Source: an uncultured Lachnospiraceae bacterium (GTDB lineage: Bacteria; Bacillota; Clostridia; Lachnospirales; Lachnospiraceae). From it: DNA of 53,186 nt. Below are positions 9,315 through 18,584 of this stretch, piece by piece; position 1 is the stretch's first letter, and each line of letters opens with the position of its first letter. The stretch spans positions 1 to 53,186 of the forward strand of contig CANRMA010000018.1 in assembly GCA_947631625.1 (NCBI GenBank), written 5' to 3'. A program made the translations under genes and the position numbers. The notes under the pieces are model-generated. The model was not told the DNA's origin. It saw nothing but the letters and a program-made list of their open reading frames with translations, and made no database searches.

Positions 9315-10469
9315 ATGACAACTAACGAAAAAGCGCTTCAGCTCCATAAAGAATGGAACGGGAAACTCGAAACAATATCCAAAACTCCGGTAAAGAGCAG
9401 GGAAGATCTGTCTCTTGCCTATACTCCGGGCGTCGCCGAACCCTGCAAGGTTATCGCCAAGGACAAAGACGCCGCCTATACCTATACCTGGAAAGCCAAC
9501 ACGGTGGCGGTCGTATCCGACGGAAGCGCCGTTCTGGGGCTTGGAAACATAGGTCCTTACGCCGCTATGCCGGTTATGGAAGGCAAGGCGGTTTTATTTA
9601 AGGAATTTGGCGGGGTGAACGCCGTGCCTATCTGCCTTGATACGCAGGATACGGAAGAGATAATCAAAGCCGTAACCTATCTTGCGCCGGGATTTGGCGG
9701 CATAAACTTAGAAGACATAAGCGCGCCGCGCTGTTTTGAAATAGAAGAAAGACTGAAAGAGATACTGGACATACCTGTCTTCCATGACGACCAACATGGT
9801 ACCGCAATAGTCGTGCTTGCCGGAATCATCAATGCGCTTAAAGTGACCGGAAAGAAAAAGGAAGAGTGCAAGGTAGTCGTAAACGGCGCCGGAAGCGCGG
9901 GCATTGCGATAACCAAACTGTTGCTTACATACGGCTTTAAAAATGTAATCATGTGCGATAAAGTCGGTATCATAAACAAAACCGTGGAAGGTCTGAATTA
10001 TATGCAGCAAAGAATGGCGGATATGACCAATCCCAATGGGGAAAGCGGAAGCCTGGCTGACGCCATGAAGGGCGCAGACATTTTCGTGGGTGTATCGGCT
10101 CCTAACATAGTAACTTCAGAGATGGCCGCGTCCATGAACAGTGACGCCATACTTTTTGCCATGGCCAATCCGGTGCCTGAGATCATGCCTGACGTTGCGA
10201 AAGCCGCAGGCGCGCGCATCGTGGGAACGGGCCGTTCCGACTTCCCCAATCAGGTCAACAACGTAGTGGCGTTCCCCGGAATATTTAAAGGCGCTCTGGA
10301 AGGACGGGCAAAACAGATCACGGAAGAAATGAAACTTGCCGCGGCTCAGGCTATCGCAGGGCTTGTGCCGGACAGCGAACTTAACGACGACAACATTATG
10401 CCCGAAGCCTTCGATCCTAAAGTTGCGGAAGTCGTTGCTAATGCGGTCAAGTCTCATATAAAGCGATAA
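9315..10469 (+). CDS. NAD(P)-dependent malic enzyme
   Basis: Catalyses oxidative decarboxylation of malate to pyruvate and CO2 with reduction of NAD(P). The 384-aa protein is the short bacterial form without a phosphotransacetylase tail. Visible motifs are SLAYTPGVAEPC (33-44, with the catalytic tyrosine), K91 in MEGKAVLFKEF, the metal ligands EDISAP (133-138) and HDDQHGTA (157-164), and the dinucleotide loop GAGSAG (191-196). It is monocistronic, with a GAGG SD 7 nt upstream. Cofactor preference cannot be read from the sequence. Confidence 0.95.
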   Translation: MTTNEKALQLHKEWNGKLETISKTPVKSREDLSLAYTPGVAEPCKVIAKDKDAAYTYTWKANTVAVVSDGSAVLGLGNIGPYAAMPVMEGKAVLFKEFGGVNAVPICLDTQDTEEIIKAVTYLAPGFGGINLEDISAPRCFEIEERLKEILDIPVFHDDQHGTAIVVLAGIINALKVTGKKKEECKVVVNGAGSAGIAITKLLLTYGFKNVIMCDKVGIINKTVEGLNYMQQRMADMTNPNGESGSLADAMKGADIFVGVSAPNIVTSEMAASMNSDAILFAMANPVPEIMPDVAKAAGARIVGTGRSDFPNQVNNVVAFPGIFKGALEGRAKQITEEMKLAAAQAIAGLVPDSELNDDNIMPEAFDPKVAEVVANAVKSHIKR

Positions 10470-10599
10470 TGATTGATGTGTTTTTTTGTTTTCGTGTTTT
10501 TGTTTTTTCGTTTATTTATTTTTGTAAATACGTATATTTTTGAAATAGTTTAACATATTTAAAACACAGACAATTCGGCAGAAAGGTCAGCGGATAATT

Positions 10600-11118
10600 A
10601 TGATGCAGGAAGACTCGTTAATTCAATATAAATTGATAGTGCTGTACATGCTCAACCGCGCTGCCTTTCCGATCACAAAGGCGCAGGTCGCGGACTTTAT
10701 CTTAGAGCAGGAATATACTGATTTTTTGACACTGCAGCAGGTTTTCGCGGAGCTTGGCAATGCGGACATGGTAAATGCAAAGACAGTGCGCAACCGCACA
10801 CATCTTGAAATAACCGACGAGGGCAGACAGACTCTGTCCTTTTTTGAAAAAAGACTTAGCAAAGTCACCAGGGAAAAAATCGACGACTTTTTCAGAAACA
10901 ATGAACTGGAAATGCGAAACGAGGTTTCGGTCAGTTCCGATTATTATAAAGCCACTTCCGGAGAATTTGAGGTTCACCTCACCGCTTTTGAAAAAAAGGT
11001 CAAACTGGTTGACATAACTATGTCGGTTCCCGATGAGGGAACCGCCGCCGCAATCTGCGACAACTGGCAGAAAAAAAACCAGACCGTTTATCAGAGTCTG
11101 GTTAATCTTCTGTTTTGA
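10600..11118 (+). CDS. DUF4364 protein (winged-helix-like)
   Basis: The 172-aa protein matches the DUF4364 family of Clostridia. Its N-terminal about 75 residues look like a winged helix (YMLNRAAFPITKAQVADFIL, then ITDEGRQTL as the wing end), and the rest is a small mixed alpha/beta domain. A transcription-regulatory role is plausible but unproven. ATGATG at the start gives two possible initiation codons. It converges on rarA with an 8-nt gap. A six-bp stem, CCAGAC with GTCTGG, lies inside its last codons and may act as its terminator. Confidence 0.85.
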   Translation: MMQEDSLIQYKLIVLYMLNRAAFPITKAQVADFILEQEYTDFLTLQQVFAELGNADMVNAKTVRNRTHLEITDEGRQTLSFFEKRLSKVTREKIDDFFRNNELEMRNEVSVSSDYYKATSGEFEVHLTAFEKKVKLVDITMSVPDEGTAAAICDNWQKKNQTVYQSLVNLLF

Positions 11119-11126
11119 CACAGGTT

Positions 11127-12488
11127 TCAATTCTGTCCGTTTTCCGCTCCCGGTTCATGGGCAGCTTCTTTTTTTATGCGCTTCATATGCTCTTTAATCT
11201 TGACCTCATAACCGTTGCCTGACGGTCTGTAAAATTCCCTGCCTGTCAGCTCATACGGCAGGTATTGTTGGTTTACATAATTATTCGGATAGTCATGGGC
11301 GTATTTATATCCCACTCCATGTCCGAGTTTACCTGCGCTTTTGTAATGCGCATCCTGCAAATGCGTCGGTATCGGCAGGTTTCCCGTCTTTTCGACCGTT
11401 TCCATAACTTCAAATATCGCCCTGCTGCTAGCGTTGCTCTTAGGCGCCGACGCCACATAAGCCGCCGCCTGCGCCAGAATGATCTGCGCCTCGGGCATAC
11501 CTACCCTTTCTGCCGCAAGCGATGCGCTGACCGCTACGGTCAATGCGTTGGGATCCGCATTTCCGACATCTTCCGCCGCGCATATCATTATCCGCCTTGC
11601 GATAAAAGTCACGCTTTCTCCCGCATACAGCATTCTTCCCAGATAATAAACGGCAGCGTCCGCATCAGAGCCTCTCATGCTTTTGATAAAAGCGGATATC
11701 GTATCATAGTGGTTATCTCCGTCCTTATCGTAACGCATAACTCTTTTCTGTATGCATTCCTCCGCCACTTTTAACGAAATATGTATCTTATTGTCTTCGC
11801 TTCTTTCGGTAGTCATTATGCCAAGCTCTATCGCATTTAAAACATGTCTCGCGTCCCCTCCCGAAAGCTCCGCCAGAAATTCCTCCGCATCTTCGTCAAT
11901 AACCGCATCGTATGAACCCATTCCACGCTCTTTATCATATACCGCGCGGTGAATCAGCTCTTTTATATCCTCTTTTGACAAAGGTTTTAACTCAAAAATA
12001 ACAGAGCGCGAGATCAAAGCCCCGTTCACTTCAAAATACGGATTTTCCGTAGTCGCGCCTATCAGAATGACAGTTCCGTCTTCCACAAACGGGAGCAGAT
12101 AATCCTGCTGCCCCTTATTGAACCTGTGTATCTCGTCTATGAAAAGTATGGTCTTCTTACCGTACATTCCTCTCAGGTCCTTAGCTTTTTCAACCACCGC
12201 TTCCATGTCCTTCTTGCCGGCGACGGTCGCGTTGATCTGCGTAAATTCCGCGCTTGTCGTATTGGCTATCACCCTTGCAAGCGTGGTCTTGCCGGTTCCC
12301 GGCGGTCCGTAAAAAATAATGGAGCTTAATTTATCCGCCTTTATCGCGCGATAAAGCAGCTTGTCCTTGCCTATTATGTGCTGCTGCCCCACTACCTCGT
12401 CCAATGCGCGGGGACGCAGACGCGCGGCAAGAGGGGATTCTTTTTCCATATTGGCGCTTCGCATATAATCAAATATATCCATATTCAT
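11127..12488 (-). CDS. rarA: Replication-associated recombination protein A (AAA+ ATPase)
   Basis: RarA/MgsA clamp-loader-like ATPase acting at stalled replication forks. The 453-aa protein has the N-terminal signature PLAARLRPRALDEVVGQQH, Walker A GPPGTGKT (61-68), Walker B with DEIH (118-121), sensor GATTENP, and a C-terminal tetramerisation region ending with the conserved YKYAHDYPNNYVNQQYLP. CGGAAG lies just before the ATG; the second ATG (two codons in) is an alternative. It is separated by 128 nt from the chromate transporter genes upstream. Confidence 0.96.
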   Translation of the reverse strand: MNMDIFDYMRSANMEKESPLAARLRPRALDEVVGQQHIIGKDKLLYRAIKADKLSSIIFYGPPGTGKTTLARVIANTTSAEFTQINATVAGKKDMEAVVEKAKDLRGMYGKKTILFIDEIHRFNKGQQDYLLPFVEDGTVILIGATTENPYFEVNGALISRSVIFELKPLSKEDIKELIHRAVYDKERGMGSYDAVIDEDAEEFLAELSGGDARHVLNAIELGIMTTERSEDNKIHISLKVAEECIQKRVMRYDKDGDNHYDTISAFIKSMRGSDADAAVYYLGRMLYAGESVTFIARRIMICAAEDVGNADPNALTVAVSASLAAERVGMPEAQIILAQAAAYVASAPKSNASSRAIFEVMETVEKTGNLPIPTHLQDAHYKSAGKLGHGVGYKYAHDYPNNYVNQQYLPYELTGREFYRPSGNGYEVKIKEHMKRIKKEAAHEPGAENGQN

Positions 12489-12616
12489 GGCTTCCGTTTC
12501 TGTGAATCGTAAAAAATACCGGTCTTAATTCTCTGTAATGAGACAGGACTCAGCAATTACCTGAATATATATTATCATCAGAAAGGCTTATGCGCAAATA
12601 CTAATTACTGTCTGTA

Positions 12617-13192
12617 CTAACATAGATACCCCGCCGCTATCCCGGCCAGCCCCGACAACACGATGATCGCAATAGGATGTACCTTTTTCAACGCAAGGAT
12701 CAGCATTATTATAACAACCGATACGGAAACGATAAACGAGGGCGTTATAAATGAAAGCGTTGAAAACAAAGCTGCCGATACGCCTCCCGGAAACAGGACA
12801 GTCTGCCCGGCGGAAACGACCGCGGCCGCTATAAGCCCGATAACGGCAGGTTTTAATCCTGTCATGCAGCCTTTTATGATTTTGTTTTTTGCAAAGCGCT
12901 CATAACACTTCGCCACCGACAATATGATAACAAACGAAGGAAGCGCAACTCCGAAAGTAGCGCTAAACGCTCCAAACAGCCCGCCCGTTTCCATACCTAC
13001 ATAAGTGGATATGTTGATTGCAAACGGTCCCGGCGTGCTTTCGCTGACTGCGATAAAATTGAGAATTTCATCATCCGTCAGCCAGCCATGCGCCATTACC
13101 TGTTCCCGGATAAGCGGCAGCATTGCGTAACCTCCCCCGAAGGTAAAAGCGCCTATTTTAAAAAAATTTATGAACAACTCTAAATATTTCAT
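12617..13192 (-). CDS. chrA: Chromate transporter, short form, second subunit
   Basis: A 191-aa half-size CHR-family membrane protein. It carries the family motif FFKIGAFTFGGGYAMLPLI at the N-terminus and ESTPGPFAINISTYVG near residue 60. Short CHR proteins work as pairs that together resemble one long ChrA and export chromate or take part in anion exchange. The open frame runs back to 13336, but the true start is the ATG at 13192, because it overlaps the upstream gene's stop by 4 nt (ATGA) and the family motif begins there. Translational coupling with the first subunit is expected. Confidence 0.92.
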   Translation of the reverse strand: MKYLELFINFFKIGAFTFGGGYAMLPLIREQVMAHGWLTDDEILNFIAVSESTPGPFAINISTYVGMETGGLFGAFSATFGVALPSFVIILSVAKCYERFAKNKIIKGCMTGLKPAVIGLIAAAVVSAGQTVLFPGGVSAALFSTLSFITPSFIVSVSVVIIMLILALKKVHPIAIIVLSGLAGIAAGYLC

Positions 13193-13749
13193 TTTTCTTC
13201 CCTTTCCCCCATAACATGGCATATAACTCCAAGCGCGGCGCAAATGATCATTACAAGCAGAACATTTATCCCCAAACAAGCGACGCCAAAAAATGCAGCA
13301 AACATTATGAGGCAGGAAAACAGGCTCCGTGGACATTGCTTATACATGGAAACAAGAGCTTTTATTATAAGCGCCAGAACGCCCGCCCTAATGCCCATAA
13401 ATGCATATTGTACAGTCTTACAGCTTTCAAACTGCCGAAGTATAAGCGATATGGCGGCAATTATCAGAAACGAAGGCAGAACAACGCCTGTTGTTGCGCT
13501 CAAAGCTCCCCAAAAACCGGCGATCTTATAACCTGTATAAGTGGCAGAATTCACGGCTATCGGCCCCGGCGTACTTTCAGCAACGGCAATGATCTCAAGA
13601 ATTTCCTCATCCGTGATCCATTTTCTTTTATCGGCCGCCTCTTTTTGTATCAAAGGGATCATGGCATAGCCGCCGCCAAATGTGAAGGCTCCGATCTTAA
13701 AAAAAGACGAAAATAAATCCACCAGGATTTTTTTATCCGATCCGTCCAT
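13189..13749 (-). CDS. chrA: Chromate transporter, short form, first subunit
   Basis: A short CHR-family protein of about 186 aa with FFKIGAFTFGGGYAMIPLI near the N-terminus and ESTPGPIAVNSATYTGY. The chosen start is the ATG at 13749; a GTG four codons upstream at 13761 lies only 1 nt from GGGAG and is less likely. It is followed by the second subunit with an ATGA overlap. A LysR regulator is divergent, and the intervening region carries tandem repeats and a palindrome, so LysR control is probable. The real substrate may be chromate, sulfate or another anion. Confidence 0.92.
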   Translation of the reverse strand: MDGSDKKILVDLFSSFFKIGAFTFGGGYAMIPLIQKEAADKRKWITDEEILEIIAVAESTPGPIAVNSATYTGYKIAGFWGALSATTGVVLPSFLIIAAISLILRQFESCKTVQYAFMGIRAGVLALIIKALVSMYKQCPRSLFSCLIMFAAFFGVACLGINVLLVMIICAALGVICHVMGEREEK

Positions 13750-13766
13750 ATTTCTTATCACGCTCC

Positions 13767-13862
13767 CGTACTTTATATTGATCGATATCCCATACTTTAT
13801 ATTAATCGATATACCATACTTTATATTAATCGCTGTACCGTACTTTATATTAATGGCAAGAT
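13767..13862. repeat. Four 24-bp tandem repeats between chrA and lysR
   Basis: Four head-to-tail units start at 13767, 13791, 13815 and 13839. Each has the core TACTTTATATTRATCG or a close variant; the last unit diverges after TTAAT. They occupy the chrA leader or promoter region and have no spacers. Confidence 0.9.
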
Positions 13863-13893
13863 TGACTTAAATCAATATAAATGATAATATGGA

Positions 13894-13917
13894 ATACATA
13901 AGTATTTACTTATGTAT
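13894..13917. promoter_or_regulatory. Perfect inverted repeat upstream of the LysR gene
   Basis: ATACATAAGT (13894-13903) and ACTTATGTAT (13908-13917) are exact inverted copies around four bases. The site lies 68 nt before the LysR start codon and about 145 nt before chrA. It fits a LysR-type operator serving a divergent promoter. Confidence 0.6.
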
Positions 13918-13984
13918 TGACAATACAGACCGGACGCGGGCTTATCCAAACACGGAACCGCAGACTGCAGAATGGGGGAGGATT

Positions 13985-14869
13985 ATGACATTACGGCATT
14001 TAGATATATTTAGAACTGTCTGCAAATCAGGCAGCATAACAGCGGCGGCTGACATACTTGGTATGTCGCAGCCTGCGGTAAGCATAGCAGTGCGTGAATT
14101 GGAAGCGTTTTACGATACGAAGCTTTTCGAGCGCATGAACCGACAGATATATATCACGGAGACCGGAAAACTGCTTCGCAATTATACTGATACGATACTT
14201 ACGCAATTTGATGAATCCATAGATATCATACGCAATGATAAAGCGTCCCCGACCTGCCGCATAGGCGTAAATGTAACCTGCGCCGAGACATACCTTTCCG
14301 GGTGGATAAATAAGATAAGGCAGGAAATTGACGGGATAACGCTGAATATCCATATAAACAACACCCAAGAGATAGAAAAAATGCTTACGGATAATGAGAT
14401 CGATCTGGCGATCGCAGATAATATTTCGAAACAGGCAGTTTTTGAAAGCAGGCTTCTATATTCGGAAAAAATGTGCGTTGTATGCGCGCCCGGCTTATAC
14501 ACTGATAAAATGTCTCTCGCCGATCTTATGAACAAGCCGCTTCTTCTGCGCGAAAAAGGCAGCGGGGCCAGAAACAGCGTCGAAGCCGCATTCTTAAGGC
14601 AGGGAGCCGCGCCCGTTCCTTACATTGAAAGCATCAGCACCCTGTCGATCATACACATGGCCAAAAACGGTCTCGGTTACGCCATACTTCCCGCAAAAAG
14701 CATCGAAGATGAACTTAACAGCCATGCGCTTATGGAAACAACAATTACGGATCAGAGTTTTGACCGCTGCTATCATCTCGTTTATCATAAGAACAAATTT
14801 CTTTCAGAGAGCATGAAAAAAGTAATGGCCGTTCTATCGCAGGGCATTTCAGAAGGCTATGTCCGGTAA
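13985..14869 (+). CDS. LysR-family transcriptional regulator
   Basis: A 294-aa regulator with an N-terminal winged helix-turn-helix (about 1-60, LDIFRTVCKSGSITAAADIL and SQPAVSIAVRELE) and a C-terminal periplasmic-binding-protein-like effector domain. The frame extends back to 13889, but the ATG at 13985 has GGGGGAGG immediately upstream and starts exactly where LysR proteins start. It is divergent from the chromate transporter pair and converges with the antiporter operon, ending 11 nt from it. Control of the chrA pair is inferred from position. Confidence 0.93.
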   Translation: MTLRHLDIFRTVCKSGSITAAADILGMSQPAVSIAVRELEAFYDTKLFERMNRQIYITETGKLLRNYTDTILTQFDESIDIIRNDKASPTCRIGVNVTCAETYLSGWINKIRQEIDGITLNIHINNTQEIEKMLTDNEIDLAIADNISKQAVFESRLLYSEKMCVVCAPGLYTDKMSLADLMNKPLLLREKGSGARNSVEAAFLRQGAAPVPYIESISTLSIIHMAKNGLGYAILPAKSIEDELNSHALMETTITDQSFDRCYHLVYHKNKFLSESMKKVMAVLSQGISEGYVR

Positions 14870-14880
14870 ACGATATTAAA

Positions 14881-16950
14881 CTATATCAGTATGATATAGA
14901 TAAGCGTAAGTGTAAGACCTATGCCAAACATCAGCAGTCCGAAAGACAAGCTTCTTTGAATTATCATAAAACTTTCCTGAAGTTCTTCATTCTTGGCAGC
15001 GGCAAAATGCGCGAAATCCGTGGCGCGCGGTCTTCTTCTGCCCCAAAGCCTGTTGCGCAGCCACTTAAAGGCATTCATTATCTTACCGATGATATCGCTT
15101 ACTATATTGCCTTCCCTGCGCTCACGGGGCAGAGGAGAATCCTTGTAAAAACTCTTCCTGAGTGTCACAACTATTATGTCAACCGCGCTGTCAGCGATCC
15201 TGCTCACAATACCGCATACCGCAGGCAGGAAGGTCAGCAGCACAGGCCTGTATATCAGATTTTCCATATCAAGCCACTTAGGCCATGCATCCGTATACTC
15301 TCTTTTTTCCTTGTCCATTAACAAAGTCCTGATAACAAGAAAATATATCAAAACTCCAAGCGCTATGGATATGAGCGCGCCTTTCAGATTTCCGAAACTG
15401 TAATATGCGACCGCGCGCTCCGTGCCTTCAGGCGCGCCATACCTCATAAAAGCCTCGCCAAGCCTTGCCGCCCCGTCCATAAACACATGCGGGAACAATC
15501 CCCAGACAAATAATACCATCGCGCTGACTGTCAGGGCAAAAGCGCTTTCGGCGTTCATATACTTTTTCATACCGTCGTATTTGGCCTGTTTGGCGGCATC
15601 ATTATTTTTTTCAATAAAGACTGCCATAAACAGCTTACTCATATATGCAAGCGTCATACCGCCGCTAAGTAAAAAGACTGCCTCTATCGCTTTCATAAGA
15701 CCCTCGCCGCCGTACTCCACTATACTCTCATGCAGAAGGGTTTTGCTCACATAACCTCCAAAGCCCGGAATACCTGCTATTGCAAGCGCACCCACAAGAA
15801 AAGCGAACATGAGCAGGGGCTTTTTTCTCCCGAAACCGCGGATCTCGTTCAGATCGAGCGCATGGATATTCATAAATATCACGCCCGCAGCCATGAACAG
15901 CACAAGTTTTATCATAGAATGGTTGACCATATGGGTCAATGTTCCGTGCGCAGCCAACATATTTTCTTCCCCAAGCAATCCCTGCATACCGATGCCTACC
16001 AGAATAAAACCTATCTGAGACATTGACGAGCAGGCAAGCGTGCGCTTTAAGTCAACGGAAAATACAGCCAAAAGCGCGCCGCCAAACATTGTGACAACTC
16101 CGATACCCAGTATCAAAGCCCCCCACGCCGCATCATGCAAAAACATATCGCAGCTTACTATAAGCACTCCGAAAATACCGGTTTTGGTCAATATACCGGA
16201 CAGAAGGGCGGACGCCGGAGCCGGAGCGACCGGATGAGCCTTAGGCAGCCAGATATGAAGCGGAAAAGCTCCCGCCTTGGCGCCAAAGCCCGTAAGCAGG
16301 CAGACGCCCGCAGCATAAAGCAGCGTCTTGTTCGGATAAAGTCCGGCAAGCATATAAATTTCGTCCATATTTAACGTGCCAAGCTCATGATATAAGATAA
16401 AGATACCCATGAGCATCACCAGACCGCCAAAAACCGCCACTGTAAGATAAGTCGCAGCCGACCTGAGCGCCGCCGCATTTTCTTCCTGAGCCACCCACAC
16501 ATAAGATGTAAACGACATGATTTCAAAGAATATAAAAAGCGTAAAAAGATCCGCAGACAAAAACACTCCCATTGTCGCGCCAAGCGTCGCAAGCATAAAA
16601 AAGTAAAAACGGTTTTTATTCTCATGGCGCTTCATATACTCTCTTGACAAAATAACCGTCATCATCCACATAAACGCCGCTATCAAAGAGTATGCCAACC
16701 TGAAGCCTTCCATTGTAAAATGAAACCCCAGTCCGCAGATACCCGCTATCTCACAATTATAAAACGAAACCGCGCCGCCTGAACCGTAATTTAAAGCAAA
16801 TATAACAAGTGTTATTATAAATTCACTGATAACGATAAAGTCCGCAAAGAAATCCCTTGCGACCTCTTTCCTGCTGCCTATGACATATGACAGCAGCGCC
16901 CCCGCAAACGGATATAACACCAACACGGCAAGTATCAAATTTCCACTCAT
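14881..16950 (-). CDS. Antiporter-type proton-translocating subunit, long form (fourth D-like subunit)
   Basis: A 689-aa NuoL/MrpA/MrpD-superfamily membrane protein and the last gene of the operon. It has the membrane glutamate in FTLFIFFEIMSFTSYVW and the lysine in FGAKAGAFPLHIWLPKAHPV, both needed for proton transfer in this family. After the roughly 14-helix core there is an extension of about 180 residues ending with another hydrophobic segment (RSLSFGLLMFGIGLTLTLIY), as in hydrogenase-4 HyfB or NuoL-like proteins. It lacks the DUF4040 and MbhE parts of true MrpA, which are separate genes here. Confidence 0.85.
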   Translation of the reverse strand: MSGNLILAVLVLYPFAGALLSYVIGSRKEVARDFFADFIVISEFIITLVIFALNYGSGGAVSFYNCEIAGICGLGFHFTMEGFRLAYSLIAAFMWMMTVILSREYMKRHENKNRFYFFMLATLGATMGVFLSADLFTLFIFFEIMSFTSYVWVAQEENAAALRSAATYLTVAVFGGLVMLMGIFILYHELGTLNMDEIYMLAGLYPNKTLLYAAGVCLLTGFGAKAGAFPLHIWLPKAHPVAPAPASALLSGILTKTGIFGVLIVSCDMFLHDAAWGALILGIGVVTMFGGALLAVFSVDLKRTLACSSMSQIGFILVGIGMQGLLGEENMLAAHGTLTHMVNHSMIKLVLFMAAGVIFMNIHALDLNEIRGFGRKKPLLMFAFLVGALAIAGIPGFGGYVSKTLLHESIVEYGGEGLMKAIEAVFLLSGGMTLAYMSKLFMAVFIEKNNDAAKQAKYDGMKKYMNAESAFALTVSAMVLFVWGLFPHVFMDGAARLGEAFMRYGAPEGTERAVAYYSFGNLKGALISIALGVLIYFLVIRTLLMDKEKREYTDAWPKWLDMENLIYRPVLLTFLPAVCGIVSRIADSAVDIIVVTLRKSFYKDSPLPRERREGNIVSDIIGKIMNAFKWLRNRLWGRRRPRATDFAHFAAAKNEELQESFMIIQRSLSFGLLMFGIGLTLTLIYIILI

Positions 16951-17021
16951 ATCAGATCACGCCTTTCGCTATAAAACAATACGTATTTAATATACTTTTA
17001 TTAATATTAAAGCTTACGAAT

Positions 17022-18497
17022 TCAGAACGCCGCAGCCGCAACCTTCGCGACTATATCGGTCATCAACTGCGGGTGCAGCCCGATCGCGAACATAACTATC
17101 ACAAAAACCGCAAGCGGCAGTATCATTAACCAGTTAGGATCTTCCACGTCGGAAATACTTTCGTAGTCAAAATCTTTTTCCGGAAAAAATGCTCTGACCG
17201 AAACGGTCAACATATATATCGCCGTCAAAAGCGCGGATATCAAAAGCGCCGCAACGCCTGCATACGCAAGCACATTGCCCGATTCTACGGCGGCTTTGGC
17301 CAAATACCACTTGCTCACGAAACCGCACAGCCCCGGCACGCCCATAAGCGCAAGTCCCGATATCGTAAATATTATGAACACTTTAGGCATTTTTTTCGCA
17401 AAACCGTCAAGCTGATGTATATAGTTTCTTCCGGTCTTATAAATGACCGCTCCGGCGCAGAAGAAAGCGCATATCTTTATAAGAGCATGGCACAACATAT
17501 GCGTAAGCGCTCCCATAAGCCCAAGCGGCGTCATTATCAGAACGCCGAACAAAATATATGAAAGGTTGCTGACCGTTGACCAAGCCAGTCTACGCTTGAA
17601 ATGCGTTTCTTTAAGCGCTCGGCTGCAGCCGTATACTATCGTAAAAATCGTAAGTATCATCAGAAGATACTGCGCCCAGCTTCCCTTAAGAAATTTCGGT
17701 CCGAAACTGAAATACGTTATCCTGATCGTCGCAAAAGCCCCCGCCTTAACGACCGCAACCGCATGCAGAAGCGCAGTTACCGGAGTAGGCGCGACGCCCG
17801 CCTTCGGCAGCCACTCAGAGAACGGCCACATTGCCGCTTTAACGCTGAAACCGCAGAAGCACAGCACATAAATAAGCAGCAGCAGATTGGTCTTATCCCC
17901 TATCGCCGCCGGATCTATAACTCCGCCCGGCGTAAAATTGGACGTAGTCCCATAAATAAGTATAAATATCATTCCGATAAAGGCAAACGCCGCGCCTCCA
18001 AGCGAATAATAAAGATAAGTCCTCGTCGCAAGTATGGCCTCTCTCGTCAGAGTATGCATGACAAGCGGCACCGTTACAAGCGTCAGCATTTCATAAAAGA
18101 AATACAAAGTCACTATATCTTCCGCCAAGGCTATTCCAAGCGTTATGCCATATGTTACGGTATAAAAGGCAAAAAAGACTTTTTCGTGCCCTTCATGCTT
18201 CATATATTCAAAAGAATAGAGAGTTGCAAACGGCCATAAAAACGCAATTATCGTGGCGAATACGCTTCCGGCCTCATCAAGTTTAAAACTTATGCTGAGC
18301 TGACCCGTGAAACGGAACAACACAAAAGCCTCGTCCGGTCTGTTAAATATGAGCATAAAGGCAAGCGCCGAAGTCACAAGCACTATCGCCTCTATATAAA
18401 CCGCCATCACGCTTCTTTTTTTAAACGGCAGAAAAGGAATAAGCACCCCGCCTGCCATTGGCAGCAAAACCGCCGCCACCATAACGTATGAACTCAT
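17022..18497 (-). CDS. Antiporter-type proton-translocating subunit (third D-like subunit)
   Basis: A 491-aa MrpD/NuoM-like polytopic membrane protein. Key residues are the glutamate in IVTLYFFYEMLTLVTVPLV and the lysine in FSVKAAMWPFSEWLPKAG. The start is the ATG at 18497 with GGAGG 5 nt upstream; an ATG at 18509 overlaps that SD and is not used. It lies between two other subunits of the same superfamily. Sequence differences among the four paralogues are large, so the amplification is old rather than a recent tandem copy. Confidence 0.87.
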   Translation of the reverse strand: MSSYVMVAAVLLPMAGGVLIPFLPFKKRSVMAVYIEAIVLVTSALAFMLIFNRPDEAFVLFRFTGQLSISFKLDEAGSVFATIIAFLWPFATLYSFEYMKHEGHEKVFFAFYTVTYGITLGIALAEDIVTLYFFYEMLTLVTVPLVMHTLTREAILATRTYLYYSLGGAAFAFIGMIFILIYGTTSNFTPGGVIDPAAIGDKTNLLLLIYVLCFCGFSVKAAMWPFSEWLPKAGVAPTPVTALLHAVAVVKAGAFATIRITYFSFGPKFLKGSWAQYLLMILTIFTIVYGCSRALKETHFKRRLAWSTVSNLSYILFGVLIMTPLGLMGALTHMLCHALIKICAFFCAGAVIYKTGRNYIHQLDGFAKKMPKVFIIFTISGLALMGVPGLCGFVSKWYLAKAAVESGNVLAYAGVAALLISALLTAIYMLTVSVRAFFPEKDFDYESISDVEDPNWLMILPLAVFVIVMFAIGLHPQLMTDIVAKVAAAAF

Positions 18498-18584
18498 TTT
18501 GACCTCCATTCCTTATGCCAAACCAACTTACGGCACCAAACCGGCATACCCGCCCGTCATATTTTACTTTCTATAAGGCAACCG

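Noticed and set aside
13193..13336. N-terminal extension of the second chromate transporter subunit
   Set aside because: It overlaps the coding region of the first subunit in another frame; the ATGA overlap gives the natural start.
13767..13862. Possible CRISPR array (also 27700-27803, 32271-32350)
   Set aside because: Units are head to tail without unique spacers, and no cas gene is in the window.
14881..14900. CTATATCA/TGATATAG stem as a LysR terminator
   Set aside because: There is a stem but no U tract, and it lies in codons of the antiporter gene; support is too weak.
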